From Phocoena phocoena (lineage: Eukaryota; Chordata; Mammalia; Artiodactyla; Phocoenidae), in the NCBI RefSeq assembly GCF_963924675.1, contig NC_089220.1:169804761-169868760 (forward strand): 64,000 nucleotides of DNA, written 5' to 3'. Positions 32,405 through 43,335 of the stretch are shown here, in pieces. The position numbers and the translations under genes are program-made. Each line of letters starts with the position of its first letter. Position 1 is the stretch's first letter. The notes below the pieces were generated by a model that saw only the letters and a program-made list of their open reading frames with translations, searched no databases and was not told the DNA's origin.

Positions 32405-32820
32405 CTAGAATGTCCTGACGTCAGACATAAGAGTTTGAATTCGGCCCTACCACTTACTGCGTGAGGTCAGACAAATTAACTTCTCCGACTTAGTAGTTCT
32501 TTATCCACAGTGATGGAAATCATACCAGCCTCACAGGGCTGTTGTGAGGGTTAAGTCGGGGGATATTCTTTTTTTCTTTTTTTAAAGATTTTTTTGATGT
32601 GGACCATTTTTAAAGTCTTTATTGAATTTGTTACAATATCGCTTCTGTTTCATGTTTCGACTTTTTTTGGCCACGACGCATGTGGGATCTTAGCTCCCCA
32701 ACCAGCGGTCGAACCCACACCCCCTCCATTGGAAGGCAAAGTCTTAACCACTGGACCGCCAGGGAAGTCCCTATCAGGGGATATTCTTAAAGTGGATAAC
32801 GCAGGGTGTGTGGCATGTAC
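32405..32820 (+). repeat. MIR split by a reverse-strand SINE
   Basis: The left part (32405-32570) has GAGTTTGAATTCGGCCCTAC, CACTTACTGCGTGAGGTCAG and CCTCACAGGGCTGTTGTGAG; the right part (32777-about 32820) has GGATAACGCAGGGTGTGTGG. Together they give the MIR consensus order. Confidence 0.8.
32571..32776 (-). mobile_element. CHR-related SINE, minus strand
   Basis: The plus strand ends GACCGCCAGGGAAGTCCC, the reverse complement of a SINE head whose A-box region reads GGCGGTCCAGTGG. The B-box region is at about 32705-32716. An internal T-rich stretch lies at 32571-32640. A perfect 12-bp target duplication GGGGATATTCTT (32559-32570 and 32777-32788) flanks it. The different head marks another subfamily from the other five SINEs. 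Confidence 0.88.
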
Positions 32821-32824
32821 ACTA

Positions 32825-35170
32825 GTTTAATTTTTTGGAGCGTTTCCCATGATCAGGTAATTCTAGGATATTATCTATCACTGATAGTATAAAACTCTTG
32901 AGATCATTTCCAAATTTGTGTTTCTCTAAGTCACCTTCTTAGAATCCCTTTTTTTCCTTTTGCTGTGGATCCATGTATTCATTCATGTAATGAATATGTG
33001 AAGACCATTTTCATTTAAACTCTTCTTGGATGAGTTCTATCATTTTCCCCTGAGTCGTGGCTCCAGGGTAAACCTACATGATTTCATTCCTGTGTGTTAC
33101 TCCTTTATTTTCACACACCCGTAATAAAAGGCAGCGGGGGGGTTACAAAGGAATCTTGTCTTTCTACAAAGACATCAGCAGAGATAGTTTTACTAAAGCA
33201 GAAAGAAAGAAAGAAAAAGAAAGAAAGGAAGAAAGGTAAATTAAAAAAACAAATAGTATATGGACAGTGATTGTTCCATTAACATTAGCTAACTGCCTTG
33301 GTATTTTCAAGAAAAAACAAAGGCAAGCTGTATCATAGTTAGCATTGTCTATGTCCCCAAGCTCACACTCTCCATCCTCTGGGGATTTGGGCTGTGAACC
33401 AGGCTCTTATCCAGAGCATGTAATTATGGAATGGATAGGGATCATTTTAAAGCCACTGCTTTAATCTATGATTAAATAATGTGACTTTAAAACTTAAAAA
33501 AAAAAGTTAAATATATGTTTAGCTTATGGTCTGGGAATCTCTGACGTCTAAATGTGCCATAATAAAGCTTTTTTATAACATGGCTGAATATAAACATATT
33601 AACTCCTGAGAAGAGCAAGACCTACTCAAACTGCCCTGAGGGCTTTACCGCACATGGGGACAGGCATGCCCTCTGCGGAGGCTGGCTCTGGAGCCTGCAG
33701 TCTGAGCCTGGTCATGTCAACAGATGTCTTCGAGCCCGTGGAGGCACAGGTGACAGGGACGGGTCATGCCCAAGTGCATGTGGAGGATGCTCCCCTGTTT
33801 TGCTGGCCCCGTCTCTTCAGTCATGTCTGTTTCTGCCCTAGACCTTCGGTTACTAATTCAGACTTTCACAGGGTAGCTTCCCCGATGGCATCTGAGGCTG
33901 TGCATGCAAACAGCACTGCTACCATTGACCGTGATGCCCTGTGCTTTTAAAGGGATTTATGATGCTCAAGCAATTAGATACAGACGTGTGTATCTCTGTG
34001 TGTCTGTGTGTGCATCTGTGTGTACATGTGTCTCTGTGTGTGCACCTTCAGGTTGCAGAGAAGGAAATCAGAGCGACCTGTCCAGGCCATGTGAATATTG
34101 CGATGGTGTTGGGACATGGCACCAGGGCTCACCAGGCCAACAAATGACCTGGATTTGTCTTACTGACTCCCAACTCCTTTAAATCATTTTCTTTATTCTT
34201 TCCTCAAAAATAATAGAAAATTGGGGTTTTCTAGGTGATTTACCGTTTAGACAGTTGATCACTAAACCTAAGGAGTAATGAATCGGTGACCTGCTGGGTA
34301 TCAACGGGGAGAGGAGCACCGTGAGATGCCCAGGAGACATCGTCAAGATCCACCCTGCATCTCCCCTGCTTTCATGAACCTTTTTGCTAATGTTTGGGGT
34401 GAAGAGTCTACGTGTTGAGTTAGTTGGCAGGACTGGGTCAGCTGCTGCCTGTTTGCCTACCGTTTGCCCTGGGTTGGAGGGGTACATCACAGGGAGAACT
34501 GAAGTCCTGGTTCTGTGGTTCCACGTTTGGGAAGGGAACCGAGGCTGGGGGCTCTAAATCAGGTGCTAACCCTGGGGAGAGGCAAGCCTGGTGAAGCCAG
34601 GAGTTCGTGCCCAGGTCAAAGGCAGGAGAGGTGGGTGGGGCCTCGTAGGGCACGGGGAGCAGGGGGGAGGCTTGTCAGGGCCCTACCTGGGCCCCCCTCT
34701 CTCAGCTGCTCCACCCTTGGTCCAGCTCCCTCCATCTCCATGCCTTGGGATTTTTCAGCCCTGCTCCCAGACTTTCCTCACTGTTTTTGAAAAGACAGAG
34801 GAATTTTTAAGAAAGCAGTAAATGCCTTTGCTTGACTCCAGGGATGTTTTCAGACATAATTACTGCTTTGAGAAGAACTTGGAAAAACTCTTAAGTTGGA
34901 AGTAACGCGTAGTGTCATTAGGGACAAAATTAGCAAATACACAAAGACAGGAAATGGCACACATGCGGAGAAGTCTATTTAGAGCAACCGAAGAAATATG
35001 TTCAGAAAGGCAATCTAATTAACCCATCTTAATTATTCACTGATTATTTACTGACATCTATTTTAGAAAATGTCAGCCATAAGACTGACTGGAGAACTCC
35101 CATACTCTATGTCAGGTTAAATTCAGCTACTGGGAGGCACAAATAGCATTTTTTAAAAGATTCTCTTAGA
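32825..35170. other. Intergenic, microsatellites, no gene
   Basis: Holds a GAAA-rich microsatellite (33200-33236) and an irregular TGTG-rich tract (about 33985-34050). G+C rises at 34510-34750 without a recognisable gene. ORFs here are under 105 codons. Confidence 0.5.
33200..33236. repeat. (GAAA)n microsatellite
   Basis: Imperfect GAAA units with GAAAA and GGAA interruptions. Confidence 0.9.
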
Positions 35171-35176
35171 TGCATT

Positions 35177-35405
35177 ATGTCGGCGGTCCCCAAACTTTCT
35201 GGCACCAGGGACCAGTTTCGTGGAAGACAATTTTTCCACGGAAGGCGGGGGACGGTTCAGGCGGTAATGGGAGCAATGGGGAGCGATGGGGGGCGGCAGA
35301 TGAAGCTTCGCTCCTCCACGGCCGCTCCCCTCCTGCTGTGCGGCCCGGTTCCTAACAGGCTGCGGACCAGTAGTGGTCTGCGGCCCGGGGGTTGGGGACC
35401 CCTGT
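35177..35405. mobile_element. hAT-like non-autonomous DNA transposon
   Basis: The ends are inverted: GGTCCCCAAACTTTCTGGCA at the left and GGGGGTTGGGGACCCCTG at the right, with TTTTTCCACGGAAGG and GTGCGGCCCGGTTCCTAACA inside. This is a common mammalian non-coding hAT-type element, internally shortened. The exact family name is uncertain. Confidence 0.7.
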
Positions 35406-35980
35406 GTTATGTTATCCTTTGCTGATAGAACCTGAAGGGAAAGGGCACTTTCTCCAACATCAAGGCCCGGTCCAGTTGAGACCCAATGCCAAGACGTTTC
35501 AGCCAGAATTAAGGCCTACTAAAAGGCACATCTGTTCTTTTGGAAGACCTAAAGAGGATAAACAGGCAACGTATTCCAAAGTGAGCCTGAGAAGGTGCTG
35601 GAAAACAAACGAATCCACAACAGTGAGCGGAAAAGCAGGGGTGTGCTCAGAAACGCCTCTCAACCCTATCTTTAGGTTTTGTAGAAAGCAGATTTCTTTT
35701 GGGTTTTGTGTACTGTCAACATTTCTGTGTCACAGACCTTTCCAGCCTTAGCTACTAACTCACGTTTTAATTCTATATCCCCTCCCTGCCATGACTTCCA
35801 ACACAGGATCAAACTTGGGTTGAAGTCTATTGCACAAATAGTTCTTTCCATCCATTGAATGCTTTTGTTATTAAATCTCCACGTGCAACCAAAAATGCCA
35901 GTTTGGGCAGAACTGGAAACTTTATTTGTTAAATGAAGGTGGCCCATCATTCTTTGCTAGTATTCTTTAATAAAGAACAC
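35406..35980. other. Intergenic, nothing recognised
   Basis: Short ORFs only. Confidence 0.5.
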
Positions 35981-35984
35981 ATGA

Positions 35985-36705
35985 TTGAGATATAATTTAT
36001 ATACCATACACTTTACCCATTTAGAGGACACAATTTAATGGCGTTTAGTGTATTCACTGGGTTGTACAACCTTGACCACGACCTCATTTCAGAACATTTT
36101 CATCAGCCCAAAGTGAAACCACACACCCCTCAGCTACCCGTTTTTCTCCCTCCTTCCTCCAGCCACCCGCAAACACTAATTTACTTTCTGTCTCTATAGA
36201 TTTGCCTATTCGGAACGTTTTACATAAATGTGATCTCTGTGCCTGGCTTTTCTTACAGAGGATAATGTTCTCAAGGTTTATTCATGCTGTAGCCTGTATC
36301 AGCACTTCATGTCTTTCTCTTACTGAATAAAATTCCATTGTGTAGAGATAACACATTTTGTTTAACCATTCATCCATTGGTGGGCATTTGGGTTGTTTAT
36401 TCTTTGGGGCTATTATGAATAATGCTGCTATGGACATTCATGTACAGGTTTTTGTGTGGAGGTATATTTTCCATCTCTCTTGGAGAGCTACCTAGAAGTG
36501 GCATTGCTGGATCATATGATATCTCCATGTTTAACCTTTTGAGGAACTGTCAAGCTGTCTTCCCAAGCTGCTGCACCATTTTACATTCCCACCAGCAGTG
36601 TCTGAGGATTTTAATTTCTCCATATCCTTGTCAACCTTGTTAGTGTCTGTCCTTTTGATTATAACCATGCCAGTGGTTATGAAGTGGTAGCGATCTTACT
36701 TTCCT
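35985..36705 (-). mobile_element. Old L1 fragment, minus strand
   Basis: GATATAATTTATATACCATA, ACCCATTTAGAGGACACAAT, TCAAGGTTTATTCATGCTGT, TTGGGTTGTTTATTCTTTGG, ATTGCTGGATCATATGATAT and ATTCCCACCAGCAGTGTCTG are reverse-complement L1 3' sequence. Older than the plus-strand L1s here. The same part of L1 recurs at 40505-40978. Confidence 0.85.
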
Positions 36706-39700
36706 GGTTGGGTTCTAAGATATGGCTTTGGGTAGAGTGGGGCAGTGCTGCCTTTCGAGGGCTGGCCTGTCTTTCCTGACTTAGCCCCAAGCATGCAGAT
36801 GGACTTTGGGGAAGCAGAGGCAGAAGAAGCAGAAGAGCCCAGAATTTCCCCTCCCCCTCCTCTCCTTCTGACACCCTCACGCCCACCATCGGGATCGAAA
36901 CTCCAAACGCTTTTGCAAGTTCCCATTTGTCACTTTATAATCCCAGTGCCAGCTCTTTGGGAAAAGGATATTTAGAAATAGCACTTGTCTGGTGAAGTGA
37001 GTGGGAGACATGCAAAACCCAAACCCAAACAATCTCTTGAAATCCCGAGGCGTTTCAGAACTGCTCACTAACTCACTGAATCCCATATTTGGGTCTGGAA
37101 AACATCCCAGCTCTGACAAAGAGTCATCATTCCTCAACCTGGGATCCCAAAACACCCGTTGATATAAATGCTGGGGAGCGCACTCTGATCATCTGGGGGT
37201 AGGAGAATAATTTTTTAAAAATGCTCGGCTGTGTACATAAAAATATTTTGGGTCCCTGGGAAAGTAGCAGAGAGGCAGGAGCTGCCCTCTGGCTTAAGCG
37301 AGCGCTCCAGAGCTGCTCGCCAAGAGCTATGTTTAGAAATATTTCCCGCAAGTGCTACAAACCATTATACAAGGGATCCTAGGGCCATAAGAGTGATGTC
37401 ATCCTATCAATTACCCTGGTTACGAAAGTCAGTTCTCATATACATGCCAGGCCCCAGTAGAAATACAATCAGGGCTGCCTGAATCAAATCAGTCCAGACC
37501 CTGAAGAGAAACTAAACGCCCCCCAGCTCTTCTCTTTCTTAATCTCCTGTTACTTGGTTTCCGTGGGACTCAGTGGCCAAGGATGATTTTTGAGCATATA
37601 TTTTGCAAGCCTGTGTTTATGCGGTCATGGCCTTACATGAAAAAAAATAGATGCCTTGTTTTGTTTCAGGGCTGTGAGCGTTTGGAGGGGCAACGGTCTG
37701 GGGCCTGTCGGGAGTGAAGTTGTAAAGTTGGGAGGAGGGCCTGCCCTCCGTTGAGAACCATCTTTTTTTCCTTCTCATGGAGGGAGATTAAGACGAATTA
37801 ACTGCTCAGAGGAGAGCTGTTGAGAGATAACTTTCCCTCCAAGTGGGAACCAAGATATTAGAAGACTTGTGTCTAGAAGCTGTGAAAAGGTTTAAGGATA
37901 ACTCAGTGAGGAAGAAGTTAATGTTTCTCCTCCAGACATAAAGGAAGGCAAGTAGAATTGGTAAGAGGTAAATCAGGAGAGGAACACTTACTTTTTTTAC
38001 CTATAGCTTAAATTCCTTTTAACCCTTGCCCCAACTGCGGGCCTGATGTTCTTACGTCTTCTGTTGTTCATAACATATTAGAAGGTTTGAAGAAATTTGT
38101 TACTCATTTCTCTAAAATTCCTTCTAACGTAGCAAACCTACTTTTTTTTTTTTTTTTAAATCCTCAGCGTCTTGAGCTTAATAGAAATGTAATGACAAAG
38201 AATCAATGAAAATGTGTACTTTATAGAAAAGCATGGGCTTGTGGCTTTTCCTGCTGCTCTCGGGTGACACGTGTTCATAAAGTCTACCCTGGAGTAGTTT
38301 AAGATCCATAATAGGAGTTTCCGTTCTTCTTGATTTGGTTTCTCAAAGAGCAGACATGCAGGGTTAGCCCTACATCCCCTTTCTTATTGGCTGTGAAGAC
38401 ATGACGCACTATGACAATGGCAATGCTGGAGGCTTGCTGAACGGGGATGGAATGGCCTTGCTAATGGACGTGAGGTCAATGCCACTTTTGTAGGTCAGAT
38501 GCCATTTTGGTGAGATAATGACTTTGGGAAGCCATTCTCTATGCTACATTTTCCCCTTGCTTTCTTGGAATGCTTTTCCCAAGGGGAAAAAGCAAGCGGA
38601 GAAATAAAGGATGTCTGCCATCCGAAGAACCCAGCTGGGAGACTATCTCCTGACCATCACATTGGCCCACCCCAGAGCTCTTCACCCTTAGTACCACCAA
38701 GCCCAGAAGTCCCGCAGCTATGCCTGGTTCCAGAGACTGTGTTCCAACGTGGTTGTGTCGACAAATCTGTTTTATTCTAGTCCATCACGTTTTCTAGAGT
38801 TAATAAAATTCCTCTCATGAAACAATCTCCATAGTAATGACAGAAAACCCCAAAACACATAAAACAAAACAAAAAGCAACCATGAGTTCTTTAGTTGAGT
38901 TTGTCAAGGGGGACCAGAGCAGTCCATGAACTGGACGTTTGTATTACAAATTCAAAGCGAACCAAGAAGCAAATCCTTTGATATATACAAAATGAGGCCT
39001 GTTTTAGGATAAGCTTGTTAATGTAGTGAGTTACCTAAACTACCACTGAAGAGTTTAACACTGTACATTCTCATGAAGATCTCTTATGGATAAAAATATT
39101 TATTTGGAACCATATAAATTAGCCTGATTATGGGTAGCGTGGTCTGTTCTGCATCCATGGCTGACCAAGGATAATAGAGATAGCTTAGGATTTAGCAACA
39201 GAGGTGGAAAACCAAGAACTATATTGGGGTTGGAGATCTAGGCAAATTATGGCTAGGAAATCATGTCAGTGGTCACAGATATCCAGAGTCACCCAGAGTT
39301 TAAAGGTCAAGGTAAATCGATGAGTTCAAAGCGGGCAGTCAAAATATCTGTGAAGGATGAAGTTAGAGTCCAGGTCAACCAGAAGGCCGGAAATTGGTGG
39401 GCTGAGAGCAAACAGACCGAAAGCTATAAGGACAGACAAGCCAGGGGTTCACAGCTGGATGCAAGGTTGGAGGGAAAGCATGGCTGGCTGAACCCTCCTC
39501 CGTCTGCCTGTGCTAGGGCATTTCACATCCTTCCCTTTACAGCAGTGGTCAAGCTCCTAGAGGGGCCTAATGAACTGCAGGTAGAAGCAGCTGAGTTGGG
39601 ACCTGCCAAAATACAAGTGCACAGACAAGGAGGAAGTAACGCTCCAGCAGGTACCCGTATCAGCCATCTAAAAGTCCTCTTATTTAGATCTCTCCTATGT

Positions 39701-40500
39701 CTTCCCAATTTCTGACAGAGGCCAAGCGGCCCATATTACTTAACCCAAGGCTCACTGTGTCTCCTAATTTGCAAGAGGTCCTTTTCCTCAATTGGCAACC
39801 CTAAAATTGCACAGGAAGGAGGGCCACGGAAACAGGAGATGGAAAGAAATGTAATGCCCTTTAATGATGCAAGTGGAAAAATGTAATTATACCCACCCAG
39901 GCCATGAAACCATCTGAAAACCTATAAGGAAAACTAGCTGAGACTTTATTGTTTGGTTTGCTACGAAAGGTAAAATGAATTCTTCCCTTTTTTCAAATGA
40001 AGTCTCTATGTGGCATAATTTGAGGTAAATTTCTGCAAGAGAGAAAGGAAATTGGATCAGGGGACTGGTTATTTCCCCCTTGATGCAGAAACAAAGGTGA
40101 TGATTTAAGATTTGGCTGTAAGGAGACACTTAGGAGCTAAGTGCCTTCTGTTCCTGTCTCTTAATAAACCCAGGAAGACGCCCGCATTGTACCACAGCTG
40201 GGAGCAGGCTTCTTGTTAATTAAGCACGCGTAATGGGCAGGTCTGAGATCTCCTTCATGAGTTTGGCCTCGATTAAGTGGCCTGAGGCACTCTCTCGAGG
40301 GCATACTCTACCTTCTCCACCAAAACTCGGGCTGCATTTCAAAATGTGAAAAACAGAGCAGCCTATGTGGCAGGGATTTCATGAAACTGAATGTGTGTTC
40401 AGAGCCCAAGCCAGGATGACAACCCCTCCCCATTTCCTTTGTGAGGCGTGGAAGTATTTTACCTGTTGGGTTTCATACCCTCCAACTCTGTGGGTTTCAG
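36706..40500. other. Long intergenic stretch, no gene recognised
   Basis: The longest ORF (39263-39715, 150 codons) has no recognisable domain. A T-run of about 15 lies near 38143-38157. 38400-38820 has two AATAAA motifs and an LTR-like feel, but I could not match it. Confidence 0.45.
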
Positions 40501-40978
40501 ATGTTGATCTTTTTAAAAAGAAAACTGTGGTAGAATATACATAAACATGAAATTGACCATTTGGACCATTTTTAAGTACACACAGCTCGATGGTATTAAG
40601 TACATTCACACTGTTGTACGACCATCACCACCATCCATCTTTAGGATGCAAACCTGAAATTCCGCGCCCATCGCACAATTCCCCCCAGCACCTGGCAACC
40701 ACGATTCTGCTTTCTGTCTCTCTGAATCTGCCTGTCCAATGTACCTCAGGCAAGTGGAATCACACAGTATTTGTTCTTTCGTGACTGGGCTTATTTCATT
40801 TAGCATAATGTTTTCAAGGTTCATCCATGTTGTAACCTATGTTAGAATTTGCTTCCTTTTTAAGGGTGAATAATGTTCCCCTGTATGTGTGTATACCACA
40901 CTTTGTTTACCCTTTCATCTGTTGATGGACACTTGGGTTGCTTCTACCTTGTGGCTTTTGTGAATAATGCTGCTACGA

Positions 40979-41618
40979 CATGGAAGCAACCTAAATGTCC
41001 ATTGACGGATGAATGGATAGCGAAGATGTGGTGTGTGTGCGCATGTGCGTGCGTGTGTGTGTGTATATATATACACACACACACGCACGCACACGCACAC
41101 ACACAATGGAATACTACTCAGCCATAAAAAAGAATGAAATAATGCCATTTGCAGCAACATGGATAGATCTAGAGATTCTCATATTAAGTGAAGTAAGTCA
41201 AAGACAAACACCGTATGATACCTCTTATATGTGGAACCTAAAAAAGTGATACAAATGAACTTATTTACCAAAGAGAAATTGACATAGAAAACAAAATTAT
41301 AGTTACCAAAGGGGATAACAGGGGGCTGGGTGAGAGATAAATTAGGACTTTGGGATTAACATATACACACTACTATACATAAAATAGGCAAATAACAAGG
41401 ACCTACTGTATAGCACAGGGAACTCTACTCAATATCTTACAATAATCTATAATGGAAAAGAATCTGAAAAAGAATACATACACGTACATACATACATATA
41501 CATATATACATATGTATACACACATATATATATATATGAAACCGATTCACTTTGCGGCACACTTGAAACTATTACAACACTGTAAATTAACTATATCTCA
41601 ATAAAAAAATAAATAAAA
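40979..41618 (+). mobile_element. Younger L1 3' end inserted in an opposite-strand L1
   Basis: The insert begins CATGGAAGCAACCTAAATGT, inside ORF2, and carries the ORF2 end (MEYYSAIKKNE at about 41106-41138), the 3' UTR and an A-rich tail. A 16-bp target duplication AATAATGCTGCTAYGA (40963-40978 and 41619-41634, 1 mismatch) flanks it. A simple-repeat palindrome at 41032-41105 replaces the short ATATATACA part of ORF2, and an AT/AC microsatellite lies at about 41478-41537. Confidence 0.92.
41032..41105. repeat. 74-bp near-perfect palindrome of TG/TA/CA repeats
   Basis: The core 41047-41090 is a perfect 44-bp palindrome: GCGTGC, (GT)6, ATATATATA, (CA)5C, GCACGC. It extends outward on both sides to 41032 and 41105 with only two mismatched pairs (41043/41094 and 41040/41097). 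It lies inside the ORF2 remnant of the younger L1. Confidence 0.95.
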
Positions 41619-41755
41619 AATAATGCTGCTATGAACATGGGTGTACAAATAGCTGAGTCTCTGTTTTCCTTTCTTTTGGGTCTACAGCCAGAAATGGAAT
41701 GCTGGATCTTCTGATGATTCTATGTTTAAATTTTGAAGGAACTGACATACCCCTA

Positions 41756-42885
41756 GATAGTAATCTTTTTCACCCACTGCTTCTGCTCTGTCCTGTTCCT
41801 GGGTTGCTCCTGAGACAGCCCGGGACCTTCCCTGCAGGCAGACACACAACTGCTGACCTCTAGGACTTGTTTACGTAAACGGGCTCTGCCCAGGTGGCCC
41901 CCAGGTGAACCTGTGCTACTCTGCAGGCACCTGCCTCAGCTGCCCTGACCTTTACTGCGTCTGTCTGATTTGCATTCTCGTTCCCAGGCTGCAACCAGAG
42001 TCCGGCTCTGAAGCCCAGTGCAGGCGGCACCTGGCGTGGCCCTCACGGTTGCCTCCTCCTGGACCCTCAGCGTGGACCAGTCTGCTCATCGTGACCCAAG
42101 GGACCTTAGCCGTGAGGTGGGCCAGTTCCTCCACTGAAGGCCAAGGGCAAGAAAAGGAAGTTGGTAATGGGTGGTGCCCTCTGAGCAGATCACACTGGCC
42201 TAGAGTACTTTAGCTGCAGGCTGATGGAGGCTGTGACCCCATTTAAATTACCCTGAACATAGGTTGGCTTCTGGTGGTGGGTCTGAGTTAGACTCAGCAT
42301 CAAGATGTGGACAGATGCAGGAGACGGATTGGGATCCTTTCTGATCTGAAGCAGGGGCCCCAGCTAGAGCAGGGTTAGCAAGACGGCAGCCCCTCAGGCT
42401 CCAGCTTCCATGGGAAAGCAGATGCAGAGCAGGGTCACGGGCACAAGCCCACTGGTTTGGCTTGGGTTTAGGGGGTAACGACTCCAACCCGGGGGCTTGA
42501 GGGTCCCGGGCACCACCTGAGCCATGGGTACCAGGCTTCAGAGCCGGTAGATGCTTCCTGCTAGTGCGATTAGCCTCCTGGAACTTGGCCAGACTTGACC
42601 TGTGCTGATTTAGGAATGGGGTGTTGGCAGCTTTCACATTTGTACCTGGAAGGTCTAGCAAGGTGGGGTCTGACAACCGCCAAGTGGCTCCAGATGAAAC
42701 TCCCCCAGCCCCACTGTGGCCACCGATCACAGGGACGCCACCACTGGCTTTGGACATCTCCCTTGCCTGGAATGTCAAGTCTGCAGGGCCTGCCTGGATG
42801 CTGCCCTATGGACTGCAGCCTCCCTCTCCCCAGGCATCAGCATTTCAGCCAAGTTAGCAACCCTCCCTTACCTGGTCCCTCCATG
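41756..42885. other. G+C-rich intergenic stretch, no gene called
   Basis: A 176-codon minus ORF (42248-42778) overlaps plus ORFs of 78-115 codons. None shows a domain, and similar lengths on both strands fit composition. Confidence 0.4.
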
Positions 42886-42886
42886 G

Positions 42887-43060
42887 GCCACTGGTTGCCA
42901 ACCCTGGCTGGCCCATTAGAGTCAGCCAGGAAGCTTTTATGAAATGCATTTACCTGGGCCCCATCCCTAGAGATTCTGACTTTATGAGCCTGGGGGAGGG
43001 AGTCGGTATTACTACTCTTAAAAAAATATCCTAGTCATTCTAACGTACAGCCATAGAAAA
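42887..43060 (+). mobile_element. MER5-like fragment
   Basis: CCACTGGTTGCCAACCCTGG, GAGTCAGCCAGGAAGCTTTT, ATTTACCTGGGCCCCATCCC and AGAGATTCTGACTTTATGAG follow a MER5/Charlie-type layout. Confidence 0.6.
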
Positions 43061-43145
43061 GAACCATGGCCACAGACCAACCCTGAGTTCCCTGCGCCTT
43101 GAAGATGAGCTCCTTTCACTCATAATGTTACCTAAGAGCTCAGGT

Positions 43146-43335
43146 CAGTGTTCTCACGCTTTAGCTTGCATTAAAATATCTGGAGGATGTGTTCAAACAC
43201 AGACCTCCAGGCTTCACCCCAGAGTTTTTGACTCAGTAGATCAGGTGTAGGGCCCGGGGATTTGAATTGCTAACATGTTCCCAGGTGAGACTGAAACTCT
43301 GGCCCTGGGATTACACTTTACGAGAGCCACTGATC
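43146..43335 (+). mobile_element. MER5A-like element, nearly full length
   Basis: CAGTGTTCTCACGCTTTAGC at the left and CGAGAGCCACTG at the right are approximate inverted ends. Between them are CCAGGCTTCACCCCAGAG, TTTTTGACTCAGTAGATCAG, GCCCGGGGATTTGAATTGC and TGTTCCCAGGTGAGACTGA. Confidence 0.8.

Larger units (their letters stand above)
40505..41755 (-). mobile_element. Old L1, minus strand, split by a younger L1
   Basis: The left part (40505-40978) reads AATATACATAAACATGAAAT, TTCAAGGTTCATCCATGTTG and GATGGACACTTGGGTTGCTT. The right part resumes at 41619 with AATAATGCTGCTATGAAC and GTCTACAGCCAGAAATGG. The order matches 35985-36705. A plus-strand L1 separates the halves. Confidence 0.88.

Noticed and set aside
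42248..42778. 176-codon minus ORF
   Set aside because: Opposite-strand ORFs of similar size and no domain; explained by G+C-rich composition.
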